Shown here: positions 1-10,375 of the stretch, one piece after another
How the letters are laid out: each line of letters opens with the position of its first letter
Numbering within the stretch: position 1 is the first letter of the stretch
NCBI GenBank assembly: GCA_963920525.1
Contig: OY986435.1
Coordinates: 94,462,000 to 94,525,999, forward strand
Length of the DNA: 64,000 nucleotides
Origin: Dichetophora obliterata
Taxonomy: Eukaryota; Arthropoda; Insecta; Diptera; Sciomyzidae
Direction: 5' to 3'
Made by a program: the position numbers and the translations under genes
Notes under the pieces: generated by a model
What the model saw: only the letters and a program-made list of their open reading frames with translations
The model's database searches: none
What the model was told of the DNA's origin: nothing

Positions 1-104
1 GGCAATTACGAAAAACTGAAAAAAAAATTGAGCCAAATCGGTTCAACCGTTCTCGAGTTTTGCGCTTAGCAACACATTCAGTGACTTATTTTTATATTAT
101 AGAC

Positions 105-1515
105 TAGCTGAAACCCGGCGCGTTGCTGCCACTCTCCCTATTCAAACGCCCATAAAATGTTATCAGTTAAACAGCATGTCTAAATTGAGGTCAAATACTG
201 AATTCTGAGACTGTGCGACCTATATCCACAAAGCTATTCGATATAACAAATTTGGGTTGTATAGGAAGTGCCACTCTCTCTTCATCACCGCTAATAGAAT
301 GTAATCAATTAAACTGGATGTCTACATGGAGGTCGAATACCGAATTCCAAAACTGTGCGACATATAACTCCAAAACTATTCGATAGCACAAATTTTGATT
401 GTATGGGAGGTGCCACTCTCCTTTTCCCTACGCCCATAAAATTTTAGCAATGAAACTGCATGAGTACATTGAGGTCGAATACTGAATTTTGAGGCTGAGT
501 TACCTATAACTCCAAATCTATTCGATATCGCAAATTTGGGTTAAATTGGAGGTGTCACGCCCCCCCGACAAACTCTAAAAAATTTTATCAGTAAATCTGC
601 AAGCGTAAATTTTGGTCGAATACTGAGTTCCGACGCTGTGCGACCTTGAACTACAAAGCTATTCGATATCACAAATTTTCGTTGTATGGGAGGTGCCACT
701 CCCCCTTGATCAACGCTCATAAAATGTAATCAATGAAACTGCATGTGTACATTGAGGTCCAATACTGAATTCCAAAGCTGTGAGACCTATAACCCCAATG
801 CTATTTGATATCTCTAATTTGGGTTAAATAGGAGGTTTCACGCCCCCTTGTCGTACGCCCATAAAATGTAATTAATGAAACTGCATGTATAAATTGGGGC
901 CGAATACTGAATTCTGACGCTGATATTCAATATCGCAAATTTACGTTAAATGGGAGGTGCCACGCCCCTATTACCAATGAACATAGATTGAATCAATGAA
1001 ACTGCATGTGTATATTGAGGTCAAATACTGAATTTCGGCGTTGTACGACTTATAACTCTAAAACTATTTGATAGCACAAAGTTGGGTTGTATGGGAAGTG
1101 CCACTCCCCTTTGCCCTACGACGACAAAATGTAAGTATTGAAAATGCATGTATAAATTTAGGTCGAATACCGAATTCTTACGCTGTCAACCTATAACTTC
1201 AAAGCAATACGATATCGCAAATTTGGGTTGTAAGGGAGATGTCACGCCTCCCTGTCCAACGCCCATAAAAAAAAACCATTGAAACTGCATGTGTAAATTG
1301 AGGTCAAAAACTGAATTCCAAAGATGAATTCCTATAACTTCAAGGCTATTCGATATCACAAATTTGGGTTGTATCGGAGGTGCCCCTCCCCCTTGTCCAC
1401 TCCCATAAAATTTCATCACAGAAACGGTACGTCTAAATTGTGGTCGAATACCGAATTTCTAAGTTGTGCGACCCATAACTCTAACTAAAGCTATTCGATA
1501 ACAACAATTTTTTAT
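105..1515. repeat. Tandem array of ~141-bp units
   Basis: About ten diverged copies of one unit follow each other. The landmark (a TTCGATATC-like word, then CAAATTTGGGTTGTATGGGAGGT-like sequence and CCACTCCCC) recurs near 238, 379, 520, 662, 804, 925, 1067, 1208, 1348 and 1493. Spacing is 140-145 bp except one shortened unit of ~121 bp. Copies differ from each other by many substitutions, so the array is old. It starts just after CTAGCTGAAACCCGGCG, a word resembling the start of common insect retroelement remnants. No coding potential is credible here; the open frames are shadows of the repeat. Confidence 0.85.
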
Positions 1516-1956
1516 TTATATGTGGGAGGTAAAAGGGGGTGTGGCATTGCCCCTTAAACCATTTCGTACTCAAAGCAAAGCGTACTTACAAAATTTGAGC
1601 TCAATCGGACCAATGGTTTCGAAGTATTTTGATATTTTCTTTAAAGTAGGCGTAGATGAATTGTGACCACGCCCATTTTTTCAAAGTTAATTATAGTTAT
1701 CATACGAACTTATTTACCAAATTTTAATTTCATACGACCAAAACCGTCTTAAATACAGCATTTTTATTGATTTGTGGGCGACAAAAGGGGGTGTGGTACA
1801 AAACCTGCAAAGATACACACATGCAATTTCTTATGTGCACCCTCCACACAGACCCCAATCACCCCTGAAAATTGCATTGAAATCGGGCAAGCCGTCTAGG
1901 AGGAGTATGCGAACAGGAAGTTTTGCCACTTAATTTTATATATATAGATATCAAAA
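1516..1956. repeat. Decayed dispersed repeat (TGTGGGCG / AAAAGGGGGTGTGG motif)
   Basis: Contains the phrase 'catttttattgatttgtggg' followed by 'cgacaaaagggggtgtgg'. The same motif recurs three times at 51900-52330, so this is a dispersed family. It ends in TTTTATATATATAGAT, the kind of AT-rich terminus also seen at 2352, 37360 and 39500. No gene was seen. Confidence 0.6.
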
Positions 1957-2330
1957 CAGTGGGCGCAAAAGTGGGCGTGGTCAATTTTTCTTTCAGTAAA
2001 CACTTAAATTGGATTACTACGAACATTTGAAAAAAAAATTATCCAAATCGGTCCAGCCGTTTTCCGATTTTAGATAAATTGAAAAAAGTGGGCGCAAAAG
2101 TGGGCGTGTTCAATTTTTCTTTCCGACAAAACTTAAATTGGATTACTATGAACATTAAAAAAAAATTATCCAAATCGGTCCAGCCGTTTTCCGATTTTAG
2201 ATAAATCAAAAAAAGTGGGCGAAAAGTGGGCGTGGTCAATTTCTCTTTCCGTAAAAACCTAAGTTGGACTATTACGAACATTTTAAAAAAAAAATTATCC
2301 AAATCGGTTCAGCCGTTCTCAACTGATGCA
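1957..2330. repeat. Three tandem copies of a ~127-bp unit
   Basis: The word GTGGGCGCAAAAGTGGGCGT starts near 1960, 2089 and (slightly changed) 2215. Each copy is followed by TCAATTTTTCTTTC and by a block ending ATCCAAATCGGTCCAGCCG. The first 110 bases of the window carry a related block, so the array is probably part of a larger element. Confidence 0.75.
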
Positions 2331-2371
2331 ATTACCAACGAACGACATTTGATTTTTATTTATATAGATAA

Positions 2372-4246
2372 CAGACAGCGGGGAACCTTGGGTATCCCGT
2401 TGTATAAGTTGTAAGTATTTGAAAAAGTGTTATTAATTTTAGTTATAAATTTACGATTGGTTAAAAATGATTTGATTATGTTAAAAATTTTCTCGCCTAC
2501 TCCCCAACTTTCAAGTTGGCGCAAGACAACATGTACACCGACTCTATCGAAAACCTTTTCGAAGTCAAGACTCAATGTTGAGACGTGATTTCTTTTTGAT
2601 AGAGCCGAAGAAGCAAAATTTTCAAAGTAAAGCAGTGCATCCATTGTGCCCTGCCTTGAAGGCCACTTGATGTGGACTTATTAAATTGTATTTTAAAGCG
2701 ATCCACATGATACGTTTTGCAATAACTTTTTCAAAAACTTTACCCATACAACAGAGCAAGGGCTGCTTGACTTGGAAATAGGTACAACAAAAGCATTCTT
2801 CCAGACTTGTGGGTAAATACCTTGAACTAAAATAATATTATATAATTTTATAAGTCTATTTTTAATACTAAGCGGCAAATTTTTTAATATTAGGTAAGAT
2901 ATTCGATCTGCACCGGCAGTTTTACCTATCATTGCAGAAATAGTTGAACGAATTCCAGGTATGTTATCTCTGAATCAATGATGTTGAAATGAGAATTACC
3001 GCAGTTATTGCACCTCTTCCCAAGCATTTATTTTTTATTTACAACGAAAACATTGTTGAAGCTGGAGTCATGGGAATAGTCCGACCAAATGGAAGAAAAA
3101 TGGTTTGAAATTTCTTTTGAATCGAAAATTGGGCCATTAGGACTATTTATAAAATTAATGGTAGTTTGAGTGTGTGATCCAGACAGCATTTTTATATCAG
3201 ACCATACTTTTTTTGGGGTGTGATGGATTCAGTTATTTTTTCTAAGCTTTTTCTTTTGGCTTCTTTTGATTTTTTGCTGAAGATGGCAGCCTTTTTGTAC
3301 TGCAATAAGTTTGACAATGACCTGACTAATTTGTATTCAGACCAGAGAAGTTGTTTATCGTTACGCAATTTGGAAAGCTCAGATGACCAATAAGGTACCA
3401 CTTTTTTTATAAGTCCTTTTTGCAGTTTGAGGTGAGCAGAAGTACGTATAATTTTGGTAATGGAAGCTGTCTCTTGATTAACATTGATTGATTTTTCAAA
3501 TTTTGCAGATAAGCTGTCAGAAATTTTTCGAAATTTTACCAGTCCGCTTTATCTGTTAAGAATTTTAGTTTAGCTACACTTTTGTTTGAGAGAGGCGTCG
3601 ACAGTTTTGTTAAGATGGGGAAGTGATCGCTACCACACAAATACTTTAAAGTATGACAGCTCAGTTTAGGAGAGATGGAGGAAGAGCTGAGAGTCAGATC
3701 AATGTGTGTAAACGACTGATGGGTGGAAAAATGTGTGGGTGCACAGTCATTTAAAACAGTCAAGCTTTCAGTACAAATTAGATCTTCAATAATCGTGCCT
3801 CTTTGGTTAGAGGAGGGAGAGCCCCAGAGCGGGCTCCAAGCATTAAAATCACCCATTACGACAAAAGGTGTAGAAACAGAGCGTATGATATGTGCCAGTT
3901 CTCTTCAGGAAAAGTTTTGTTGAGGTGGTAAGTAAATTGATAGAATAGTAAGATTAAAACCAATGCAAACTTTTACTGCTAGGATCGAAATAGTTGATTG
4001 TATAAATATTTGTTTATGTGGAATATTCTTTTTTATTAAAACAGCAATACCCTGTTTACTTGTTGTATTTTCTGGCGAGTTGTGAAAATAGCTTACATAG
4101 TGTTTCGGAACAGCTGCGGATTTATTCGCTGCCATATGGGTTTCTTGCAGAGAGATAAAACTTGGCGAATGCTCTTTCAAAAGAATTGCTAAATTCGTGT
4201 AGTTGTTGTAGAAGCCTTTCATATTCCACTGTAAAATTTTAAACAT
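2372..4246 (-). pseudogene. I-type ORF2: endonuclease and partial reverse transcriptase
   Basis: The start codon at 4246 opens with MFKILQWNMKGFYNN, the typical beginning of an I-clade endonuclease; SLQETHM follows, then GDFNAWSPLWGS near 3850 and SDHFPI near 3625, which are the catalytic-core signatures of the AP-endonuclease fold. An in-frame TGA near 3915 separates the two endonuclease blocks. Downstream, broken frames show linker sequence (PYWSSELSKLRNDKQ, 3400-3190) and RT domains: KTAGADRISYLILK (about 2925), STLSLDFEKVFDRV (about 2580) and YNGIP followed, in a shifted frame, by QGSPLSV (about 2385). A single extra C explains that last frameshift. The expected YADD motif and RNase H are absent because the copy ends at 2372. 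It cannot encode a working enzyme. Confidence 0.82.
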
Positions 4247-4302
4247 TACAGGAGAAAATATAACAAAGGAGAGATGTTGAAATAAAGAGAGTTTACTATT
4301 GA

Positions 4303-4790
4303 TTAGCAATTATCGTTATCAGAGTTGATCAATTCTAGATTATTGTATTTGTTGGAGGTACGTGTAGAGATATAGACGTTGTTGTGATTGAGAAGGAGAG
4401 AGTATGATTGGATGGTGGTTGTTGTTGTTTGTTTTCGTAGAAATATTTTTTCATGAAGAGATTCGGAACTAGAAGAAGTGGAAGGGAGTGTAGTAATGAC
4501 GGTAGCTCTAGACGGCGGAGTAGAGAGAGAGGTGTGGCTGTTGGAAACAGTTTGATTTGTGTTTTGTTTTTTTTCATCCGGAACAGATGAAAGACGAGTA
4601 TGGTTTGTAGTAATGTTTGAAGTTGTGTTTTTTGTTGTTGGTTTTCTTTTGCAGCTGGTTTTCTCTGTAACTCTTTCGCTTGAGTGGGAGTGTTGCTTGC
4701 TAAATTTTCCTGGAAGTTTGTCCATAATTTGGCATCATTGGATGAATCGTATGAAAATTTATCCAAAATTTGGCATCACTTTTTACTAAA
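4303..4790 (-). pseudogene. I-type ORF1 C-terminal tail fragment
   Basis: A - strand frame rich in Ser, Thr, Asn and Gln, ending NLELINSDNDNC and stopping at 4303, 57 bases before the ORF2 start at 4246. Its place between the zinc-knuckle part (6298 upward) and ORF2 fits the variable tail of an I-type Gag-like protein. A near-duplicate of 'gatgccaaattttggataaa' occurs twice (about 4733 and 4778). The upstream continuation is cut at about 4790 by foreign DNA. Identification rests mainly on position; composition alone would be weak. Confidence 0.55.
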
Positions 4791-4892
4791 CGTCAAAAAA
4801 TTGTAAAGAAAAAATAGACAAAAAAATTTTTAGAGCTTAAAGGAAAACAAACAAAAAATAAGTTCAAAAGTTTAAAAAATTAAATATAAAAA

Positions 4893-5220
4893 ATGGCTTT
4901 GTGGTTACATGGTGATGACGAGCAGCAAGTACGGTTGCAGCGGCGAACTATAAGGGATCACTGTAATGTGATGGCTATCAGTGATAAGAGGTAATTAAGA
5001 AATAATGTATATTGCCGTCCGCTAAGCGTTAAACTATTAATTTTTGACTTTTTATTTTTCAGTTTTGCTAAAAATTTTCGCCTTAACAAAGAAGAATTTA
5101 TATACGTTTTTGCAGTTGCCGTCTTTAATTGCCCCTTGGCCAAGTCAGGATTTTCCTGGAAGAAATCCACCAACAATTCAAATTGCCGCGGCTTTGTGCT
5201 GATATTTTTGCAAGATTCCC
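4893..5220 (+). pseudogene. PIF/Harbinger transposase (HARBI1-like) N-terminal relic
   Basis: Predicted exon 1 is 4893-4990 (starts MALWLHGDDEQQVRLQRR, then TIRDHCNV), followed by a GT-AG intron 4991-5062 with a T-rich acceptor. Exon 2 begins FAKNFRLNKEEFIYV. The RRTIRDHCN...FRLNKEEFIYV pattern is that of the N-terminal region of Harbinger transposases, which precedes the DDE domain. After FIYV the frame shifts; the alternative frame reads NPPTIQIAAALC, like the family's next block, then hits a stop. No DDE domain is present because a TTAA element interrupts at 5250. It is a dead fragment. Identification is by eye. Confidence 0.5.
5105..5205 (-). pseudogene. Myb/SANT-like (zeste/MSANTD-type) N-terminal fragment
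   Basis: The - strand reads STKPRQFELLVDFFQENPDL then AKGQLKTATAKT. The pattern 'QFE.LVDFM.ENPDLAKG' is characteristic of the first helix of Myb/SANT-like DNA-binding proteins related to Zeste, a class often carried by PIF/Harbinger transposons as their second protein. Similarity stops after KTATAKT. It overlaps the HARBI1-like frame on the + strand, so one of the two readings may be coincidence, or the junction may be a head-to-head rearrangement. Confidence 0.4.
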
Positions 5221-5252
5221 TGTGTAAAAATTAAATGGTTAAAACATATTAA

Positions 5253-5992
5253 GGCCCTATTCTCCTTCAGCTTGCTGTTTTTGGACCCTTTTTGAAAAAA
5301 TTCTCATTTGAAAACGCAGAAAGATATTTGAATTTTGTTTTTTTTATTGAATTAGTAATAAATGAAAGAAAATAAAAAAATTTTTTTCGCCGCGATATAG
5401 GGGCTGTCCATAGATGATGGCACCGTCAAAGTTGGCCCTCAAAAAAAAGGCATGGTGCTGGCGGCCACGATTCCGGCCCTCAGGAGCGTCTGAAAAAAAA
5501 AACAAATATAGGGTTATGATCAGCATAGATGTAATTCTAGCCCGTAGTAAAATAAAAATTTTGCAATATTTTTTTGACAAAATGGCGGCCACTTGAAATT
5601 GACAAATCGAATTTGGACCCATTTTTTTGTAGTTTAGTGTAAAAAAAAAATAGTAAAAAAAATCGCAAAATTTTTATTTTACTACGGGACAGAATGGTGA
5701 CAATTCTACGTCGATTAAACTTAGTTTCATCCAAATCGGTTTAGTAGAACTGGCGGAATCGTGGCCGCCAGCTCGAAAAACGTGGTTTCGAGATAAACGC
5801 GTTCAAAGTTCAAAGCAACATAAAAACTACTCATTTTAGCGAAGACATGACCCCACAAAAATGGCCATATCTTCTTAAGTATTTCGAATTTCAAAAAACC
5901 CTTTTAGGGTTATATTCTTAAATGTCCAAGCTATAAAAAAATGCAATAAAAAAAAAGTCGAAAAAAATTTTTTGCTCAAAGAGAATAGGGCC
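5253..5992. mobile_element. TTAA-flanked foldback MITE (GGCCCTATTCTC termini)
   Basis: The sequence TTAAGGCCCTATTCTC at 5249 is mirrored by GAGAATAGGGCCTTAA ending at 5996. TTAA on both sides fits piggyBac-style target duplication, although the first bases are GGCCC rather than the usual CCC. The interior contains 'ggcggccac' repeats and a smaller inverted pair (CGTAGTAAAATAAAAATTTT near 5540, mirrored near 5670). No transposase is present. Confidence 0.6.
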
Positions 5993-6297
5993 TTAAATCA
6001 TGTTAATATTCGTAAAAACTTACATTTTTATTTATATATCGCTTCTTAATTCAATTATGTTGATATTTTTAATTTATTTTTTACTTCTGCTAAAGAAAAA
6101 GAGCTGTCCAATGAAAATTCCGAAATTCGAGTGACTTTGACACTCGCATTCGCGTTGCCAAGTGTCGAAAGTGCGAAAAGCGAAAAGGGATAAATTAAAA
6201 TGCGAAAGTCGGAAAATAAAATGCGAATGTCAGATTACAGAGTACCATCTGTTCGAATTCGAGCAATTTTACTTTCGAATCGCATTACAGAGTAGGG

Positions 6298-7700
6298 CCC
6301 CAGGTTGGTGGGATGGGAGGTTGCATGTAACATATGCGGGGTTATTATTGCAGCGTTTAGCGGTATGGCCAAGAAGTTGGCAAGATTTACATCTCATATG
6401 ATTTGGGAAGTATGGTTTGACTCAGGCTGTGCGCCACGAAACTTCTAGCTTCTCAGGAAGTTTATAGAGATCGAAGGTCAGAAGCATAACTCCACTCTTC
6501 TTCGGTCTGGCCTTACCGTCTAATACTTTGGTAAATTTGTATACTGAAAAGACTCCTTAATCCTTTAAATTATAAACTATTTCAGATTCATTGACATCAA
6601 TGAGGCATGGAGCATAAATTGTACCTTTTGAACAGTTTAAGTTTTCTTGGTATCTTACTTGTATTGGGCATATACCATGAAGTGATTTGGTATTAATAAA
6701 TTTTTGCGCAATTTGTGAGTTTTTAACTAACAACAACAGGCTAACATCTCTTAGCTCAGAAATAGAAATGGTATTCATTAAAATTTGTTAAGTCCTGCTA
6801 AACTGCTAAATTGTTAAAGTTAGCAGCTGTTGATGTGAACATACCTGCTAAGACATTTTATAATCAAGTGCTAAACTGATATGTCAAAATCAGCTGGAAG
6901 ACTTCTACAGCTTAAAATTTAAAAAACTGAATTATTACAAAATCAAACGACGGGGTTTATTTGCACTTGGCTAATAAATAAATAATAAAGCTTAATTAAA
7001 TAGAAATATAAGTTTCTTACTTCAATCATTTATAAATTGCAAATATTTTGCAAAAATTGTTTGCAAATTTTAATTTGACAACTTTCAATGTAGCAATAGA
7101 TCTGTGGTTTTAATAACCCGTGTAACCAGTACTCAGTAAGCAAAAATTTATTTTTATTTTTATATTACAGTGCGTTAACACTTTTGATACATTTGCTACT
7201 CAGAAACTTTGAAATGTCTTAAATCTCTACCAACATCTTTACAAAGATTTCACTTTTTTATTAAAAAAGGGAAGTTTTTAGACTTTGAAGCTGCAAATCA
7301 TAAATAATTTGGTACTTGTTAAAACTCATTCACAAAACGATTCATCACTACACTCAATAACTTTGACGTTTCAGACTTTCAGACTTTCAGACTTAACAAA
7401 TGGTATCTGCTAAACAAAAACACGGTGCTGAGCTTGTTAACTTGATAACAAGCTGCTAAGTCTTTTCCCAAACAAAATTTTGACAGGAGTTAACAAATTT
7501 GTTAAGTTTAGCAAGTTAGCAGGGCTTAAAAAATGTAGTGAGAGATTATTTCTTTGCTAATTGCTTGTAATGCTTTATGGACAGCAAAGCAAGAGTACTT
7601 TGAAAGCGTTTTATAAGGTTTTTCTGGGTTATCTGGTTTTTTTGATGAAATTATAAATTTGGGATTATCGTTTTTAATGGAAGGTAATTCAGGGAAATCA
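6298..7700 (-). pseudogene. I-type ORF1 (Gag-like, CCHC zinc knuckle), split
   Basis: Nucleic-acid-binding Gag-like protein of an I-type LINE. On the - strand, 7700-7530 reads KPDNPEKPYKTLSKYSCFAV and following residues. After the 734-bp insertion 6792-7525, the frame resumes at 6778 with NTISISELRDVSLLLLVKN and continues through SKGTIYAPCLIDV, an in-frame stop, FTKVLDGKARPKKSGVML, LYKLPEKLEVSWRTA, another stop, and the knuckle MRCKSCQLLGHTAKRCNNN (CX2CX4HX4C) at about 6400-6340. It stops abruptly at 6298, where a GGGCCC-ended element abuts. Interior stops show it is dead. The match to the I-factor ORF1 layout is from family knowledge. Confidence 0.75.
6792..7525. mobile_element. TTAA-flanked foldback MITE in ORF1
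   Basis: Flanked by TTAA at 6788-6791 and 7526-7529. The termini GTCCTGCTAAACTGCTAAA and the complement of GCAAGTTAGCAGGGC are diverged inverted repeats. It interrupts the I-type ORF1, whose frame resumes on each side, so it is younger than the LINE. A triplicated CAGACTTT lies near 7375-7398. Non-coding. Confidence 0.6.
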
Positions 7701-7838
7701 AATGGGGTTTATGAGGGTTTTCTTATAAGCAGGTAGCCAAAAGTAGAAAAATAAAAAACACAACGAGATGAAATAAATCACAGTCAAACAAACACGTCCA
7801 CTCGGAGAGAGTAACAGTCGGAGACTGAGCGATAAAAA

Positions 7839-8961
7839 TATTAGGGCATAATTGAAGAATAGTGAAAACTCAAATTTAACATTTTTTGTTTTAATTATAT
7901 GTATTAAGATCTCTTAAGTCTAAATCCGGAAAAATTTAAGGTCGCTCTCAAGTTGTTTACAAGTCATAGGGGTTCAAAGTTGTAAAAATTGGCCTAAAAA
8001 CTCATGATTTTTTTCCTACAAAACTAATAAATATGGGTATCAAAAGAAAGGTGTTACCTTTTCAAAAAGCCATCAATCTTAAAAATCCATGCATTACTTT
8101 TGAAAATATAGCATTTTACGTATTATGCACACTTGTTGGTTTACGAAATTAACCCTCTAATTCCCAAGCCGATAATGCCTAAGGCTCACACCGATCGCTA
8201 TAAAACCGTAGTCTGTGGAAAGTTTTTCAAATGGTTTTCTTCAGAGTCTAGACGAATCTTTAAGCTATATTTCAGTTTTTCTCGTTCGGCTAGCATACTC
8301 TGTTTGACAATTACGTCAATTTGAATTTAAATTTCATCATTTTTTTTCGAATTCAATTAATTTTTTACTCGAAATTTTTAGCTCGATTTTCGGTAAATAA
8401 AAAAAAAATATATTGAAGTGAAATCGAAGTGAAAAAAAGATACTAGTTAGTAAGAAGTTGTTTTTTCTTTTAATTGAGAGAAAAATATGTAAAACAACAA
8501 TACAAGGTGTTGAAAAAAACCGTTAACATTTTCACCTGTTGTGGACGTTTTCACCCGTAAAAAATGAACGAAGAACTAAAATTGAAAACGAACTTCAGGT
8601 TCGTTTTTCTCGTCCCCAAATTAGTATAATCTGATTAGTATAATCTGATTTGGAGCTCACACAAAAAATGGGACATTAGAGGGTTAAAGTTTCCATAATA
8701 CGTGAAATGTTATATCTTTGAAAGTAATGCATGGATTTTTAAAATTGATGGCTCATTGAATAGGTAACAGCATCACCATTCTTTTGATACTCATAAATAT
8801 TAGTTTTGTAAGAAAACAAAAAAATCACGAGTTTTTTAGGCCAATTTTTACAACTTTGGACCCCTATTACTTCTAAACGACTTGAGAGCGACCTGAAATT
8901 ATTCCGGATTTATACTAAGAAGAATTTGAGTTTACACTATTCTTCAATTGTTCCAATATTA
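7839..8961. mobile_element. Foldback element with 8-bp target duplication GATAAAAA
   Basis: GATAAAAA occurs immediately outside both ends (7831-7838 and 8962-8969). The ends TATTAGGGCATAATTG and the complement of CAATTGTTCCAATATTA continue into arms of about 300 bp (7839-8150 against 8690-8961). These include matching 'ggtcgctctcaagttg' / 'cgacttgagagcgacc' and 'gggtatcaaaagaaaggtg'-like stretches. An 8-bp duplication points to the hAT or P superfamily. The loop is filled by a separate TTAA-flanked element. Non-coding. Confidence 0.75.
8153..8683. mobile_element. piggyBac-like MITE
   Basis: TTAA flanks both sides (8149-8152, 8684-8687). The termini CCCTCTAATTCCC and GGGACATTAGAGGG are inverted repeats beginning with CCC, the piggyBac hallmark. 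It sits exactly in the loop of the 7839-8961 foldback element, so it inserted later. Interior is AT-rich with no transposase. Confidence 0.75.
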
Positions 8962-8969
8962 GATAAAAA

Positions 8970-9240
8970 TAAGGAAAACGTTCACAACATTTGGATATAA
9001 TTAATATTTATTGATATTTCTTTGAAATATGTAATAGTACTGCTCGATTGTAAGAGCATCTAAGAATTGTTTAGCAATTATGTTATAAAAACAATCGGGG
9101 CTGCAGGCGTGTGGCCTGTCAATATAGAACAATGTATTTCTTATGTTATAAACACAATCCACATCATACGCCGAGCTTGTCGTACGGCTACAGAACACAG
9201 ATAACCAGATAGGAAACTTCGATTTTTCAGTCAACAATCA
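8970..9240 (-). repeat. Dispersed repeat with a short open frame
   Basis: The - strand carries an open frame ending AKQFLDALTIEQYYYIFQ and following residues (9001-9237). A second, broken copy of the same sequence lies at about 47630-47740 on the + strand (AKQFLDALTIEH, then a stop), including the downstream GAACGTTTTCC block. Two copies with shared amino-acid-level similarity suggest a mobile or duplicated coding fragment. I do not recognise the protein. Confidence 0.45.
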
Positions 9241-9811
9241 GCTGATCTGAGATTGACGTTTATAATTTTTTGCAGAATTTGTGAAACTCACGTATTGTGT
9301 ACATGCATGACAGAAGTAAAGCAGGTAGATGCATTTCAGACTGCGTGCTCTTTCTCACTTCCAAAATTGTCAAAGTAAGCTTTTTTGCGAATGAGAGCAA
9401 AAGGAAATCAGTGGTTGCATTCAGCCGGAGTCAATAGTTGGTAACTGGCTGTTGTGTTAAAATTCGCTGGAACACTGAAATAACGCTGCAAATTTGAGTG
9501 AGAAACCTTTGCAATTAAATTATTTACATATTAAATAATTATGATAATTAAATTAATTAATTGTCAACTTTTTTACGGTATCGCTGCCATAACAGGTTCA
9601 CAACAGTTGACTTTGCTGAATGCGGTCAATTTTCATTCAACTTCGTTTTGACAGTTTCGGCAGCCTGTCTCTCCGAAATGCTTCTACCTTCTCTAATTTT
9701 ACTATTTCGGTGTTCAGAAGTCTATCAAATGATTGAATCAATCATAATTTGTTGTTGCTTTCCTATGTTAAAAAATTAACTCTGCGAGATCGAAAATGAA
9801 CTTCAAAAGAA
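9241..9811. other. No gene seen; repeat-derived DNA
   Basis: This stretch shares 'ggtatcgctgccataacagg' and 'ttcacaacagtt' with the interior of the 61909-62541 element (about 62345), and CATTCAGCCGGAGTCAA with 62212. It is therefore probably a diverged member of that family. From about 9715 it runs into the inverted repeats of the next foldback element. Confidence 0.4.
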
Positions 9812-10375
9812 GTGTTCACGTGTCTGTCAAATGATTGAAGTATATCGCGATTTTTTACTCTCTCTTACTCACTCTAAAATTTTGGATTTATTTCTGCTCA
9901 CACATGACTTTTTGATTGAAGTACCCATGCAGGCATTTGTTACTCTTCTGTCTACTTTTTTGTCTACTTTTCTGTCTACTCTTCCTTTTTTCTCTTCAAA
10001 AAACTGCTTTTGTGTTCAAATAAGTACTTTTTTAGTAATAATTTGCTACTAAACAATAGACAAGTAAAAAATACAACCCTTTGACTGATAGATGCAGATC
10101 TGGAGCTCAATCAAAATTTTGACTGACTCGATGAAGAGTTTGAAGTTCATTTTCGGATAGGAAAGCAACAACAAATTTTGATTGATTCAATCATTTGACA
10201 GACGTGTGAACACCCAAAAACTCTTTATCGAATCAGTCAAAATTTTGATTGAATTCCAGACCTGCATCAAAGGGTCAAAGGGTTGCATTTTTTTACTTGT
10301 CTGTTGTTTAGTAGCAAATTATTTCTAAAAAAGTACTTATTTGAACCCAAAAGCAGTTTTTTGAAGAGAAAAAAG

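Larger units (their letters stand above)
4791..6297. mobile_element. Composite Harbinger-type insertion inside the I-type ORF1
   Basis: This block separates two pieces of the same ORF1 (resuming at 4790 and at 6298). Its right edge, read inward, is GGGCCCTACTCTGTAATGCG, a typical MITE or Harbinger-like terminus. Its left part holds a HARBI1-like first exon (4893) and a Myb/SANT-like reading on the opposite strand. A TTAA-flanked element (5253-5992) sits inside it. I could not find the matching left terminus or a clear target duplication, so the left boundary may be eroded. Confidence 0.5.
2372..7830 (-). mobile_element. Degenerate I-clade non-LTR retrotransposon, interrupted
   Basis: Reading the - strand from about 7830 down gives, in order: a 5' leader, a Gag-like ORF1 with a CCHC knuckle, a Ser/Thr-rich ORF1 tail, an apurinic-type endonuclease, and the front of a reverse transcriptase that stops abruptly at about 2372, just after the GIP-QGSPLS region. 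The order and motifs (ILQWNMKGFYNN, GDFNAWSPLWGS, RCKSCQLLGHTAKRC) match I-factor-like elements. Stops and frameshifts are present throughout. Two later insertions split it: TTAA-flanked 6792-7525 and composite 4791-6297. The 3' half (YADD region, RNase H, tail) is missing, which is unusual because LINE copies normally lose the 5' end; a deletion or a later insertion at 2372 probably removed it. Confidence 0.8.

Noticed and set aside
1186..1419. Open frame on the - strand in the tandem array
   Set aside because: It simply spans two repeat units and its sequence repeats itself (QGG..P.QPKF twice); composition follows the DNA repeat.
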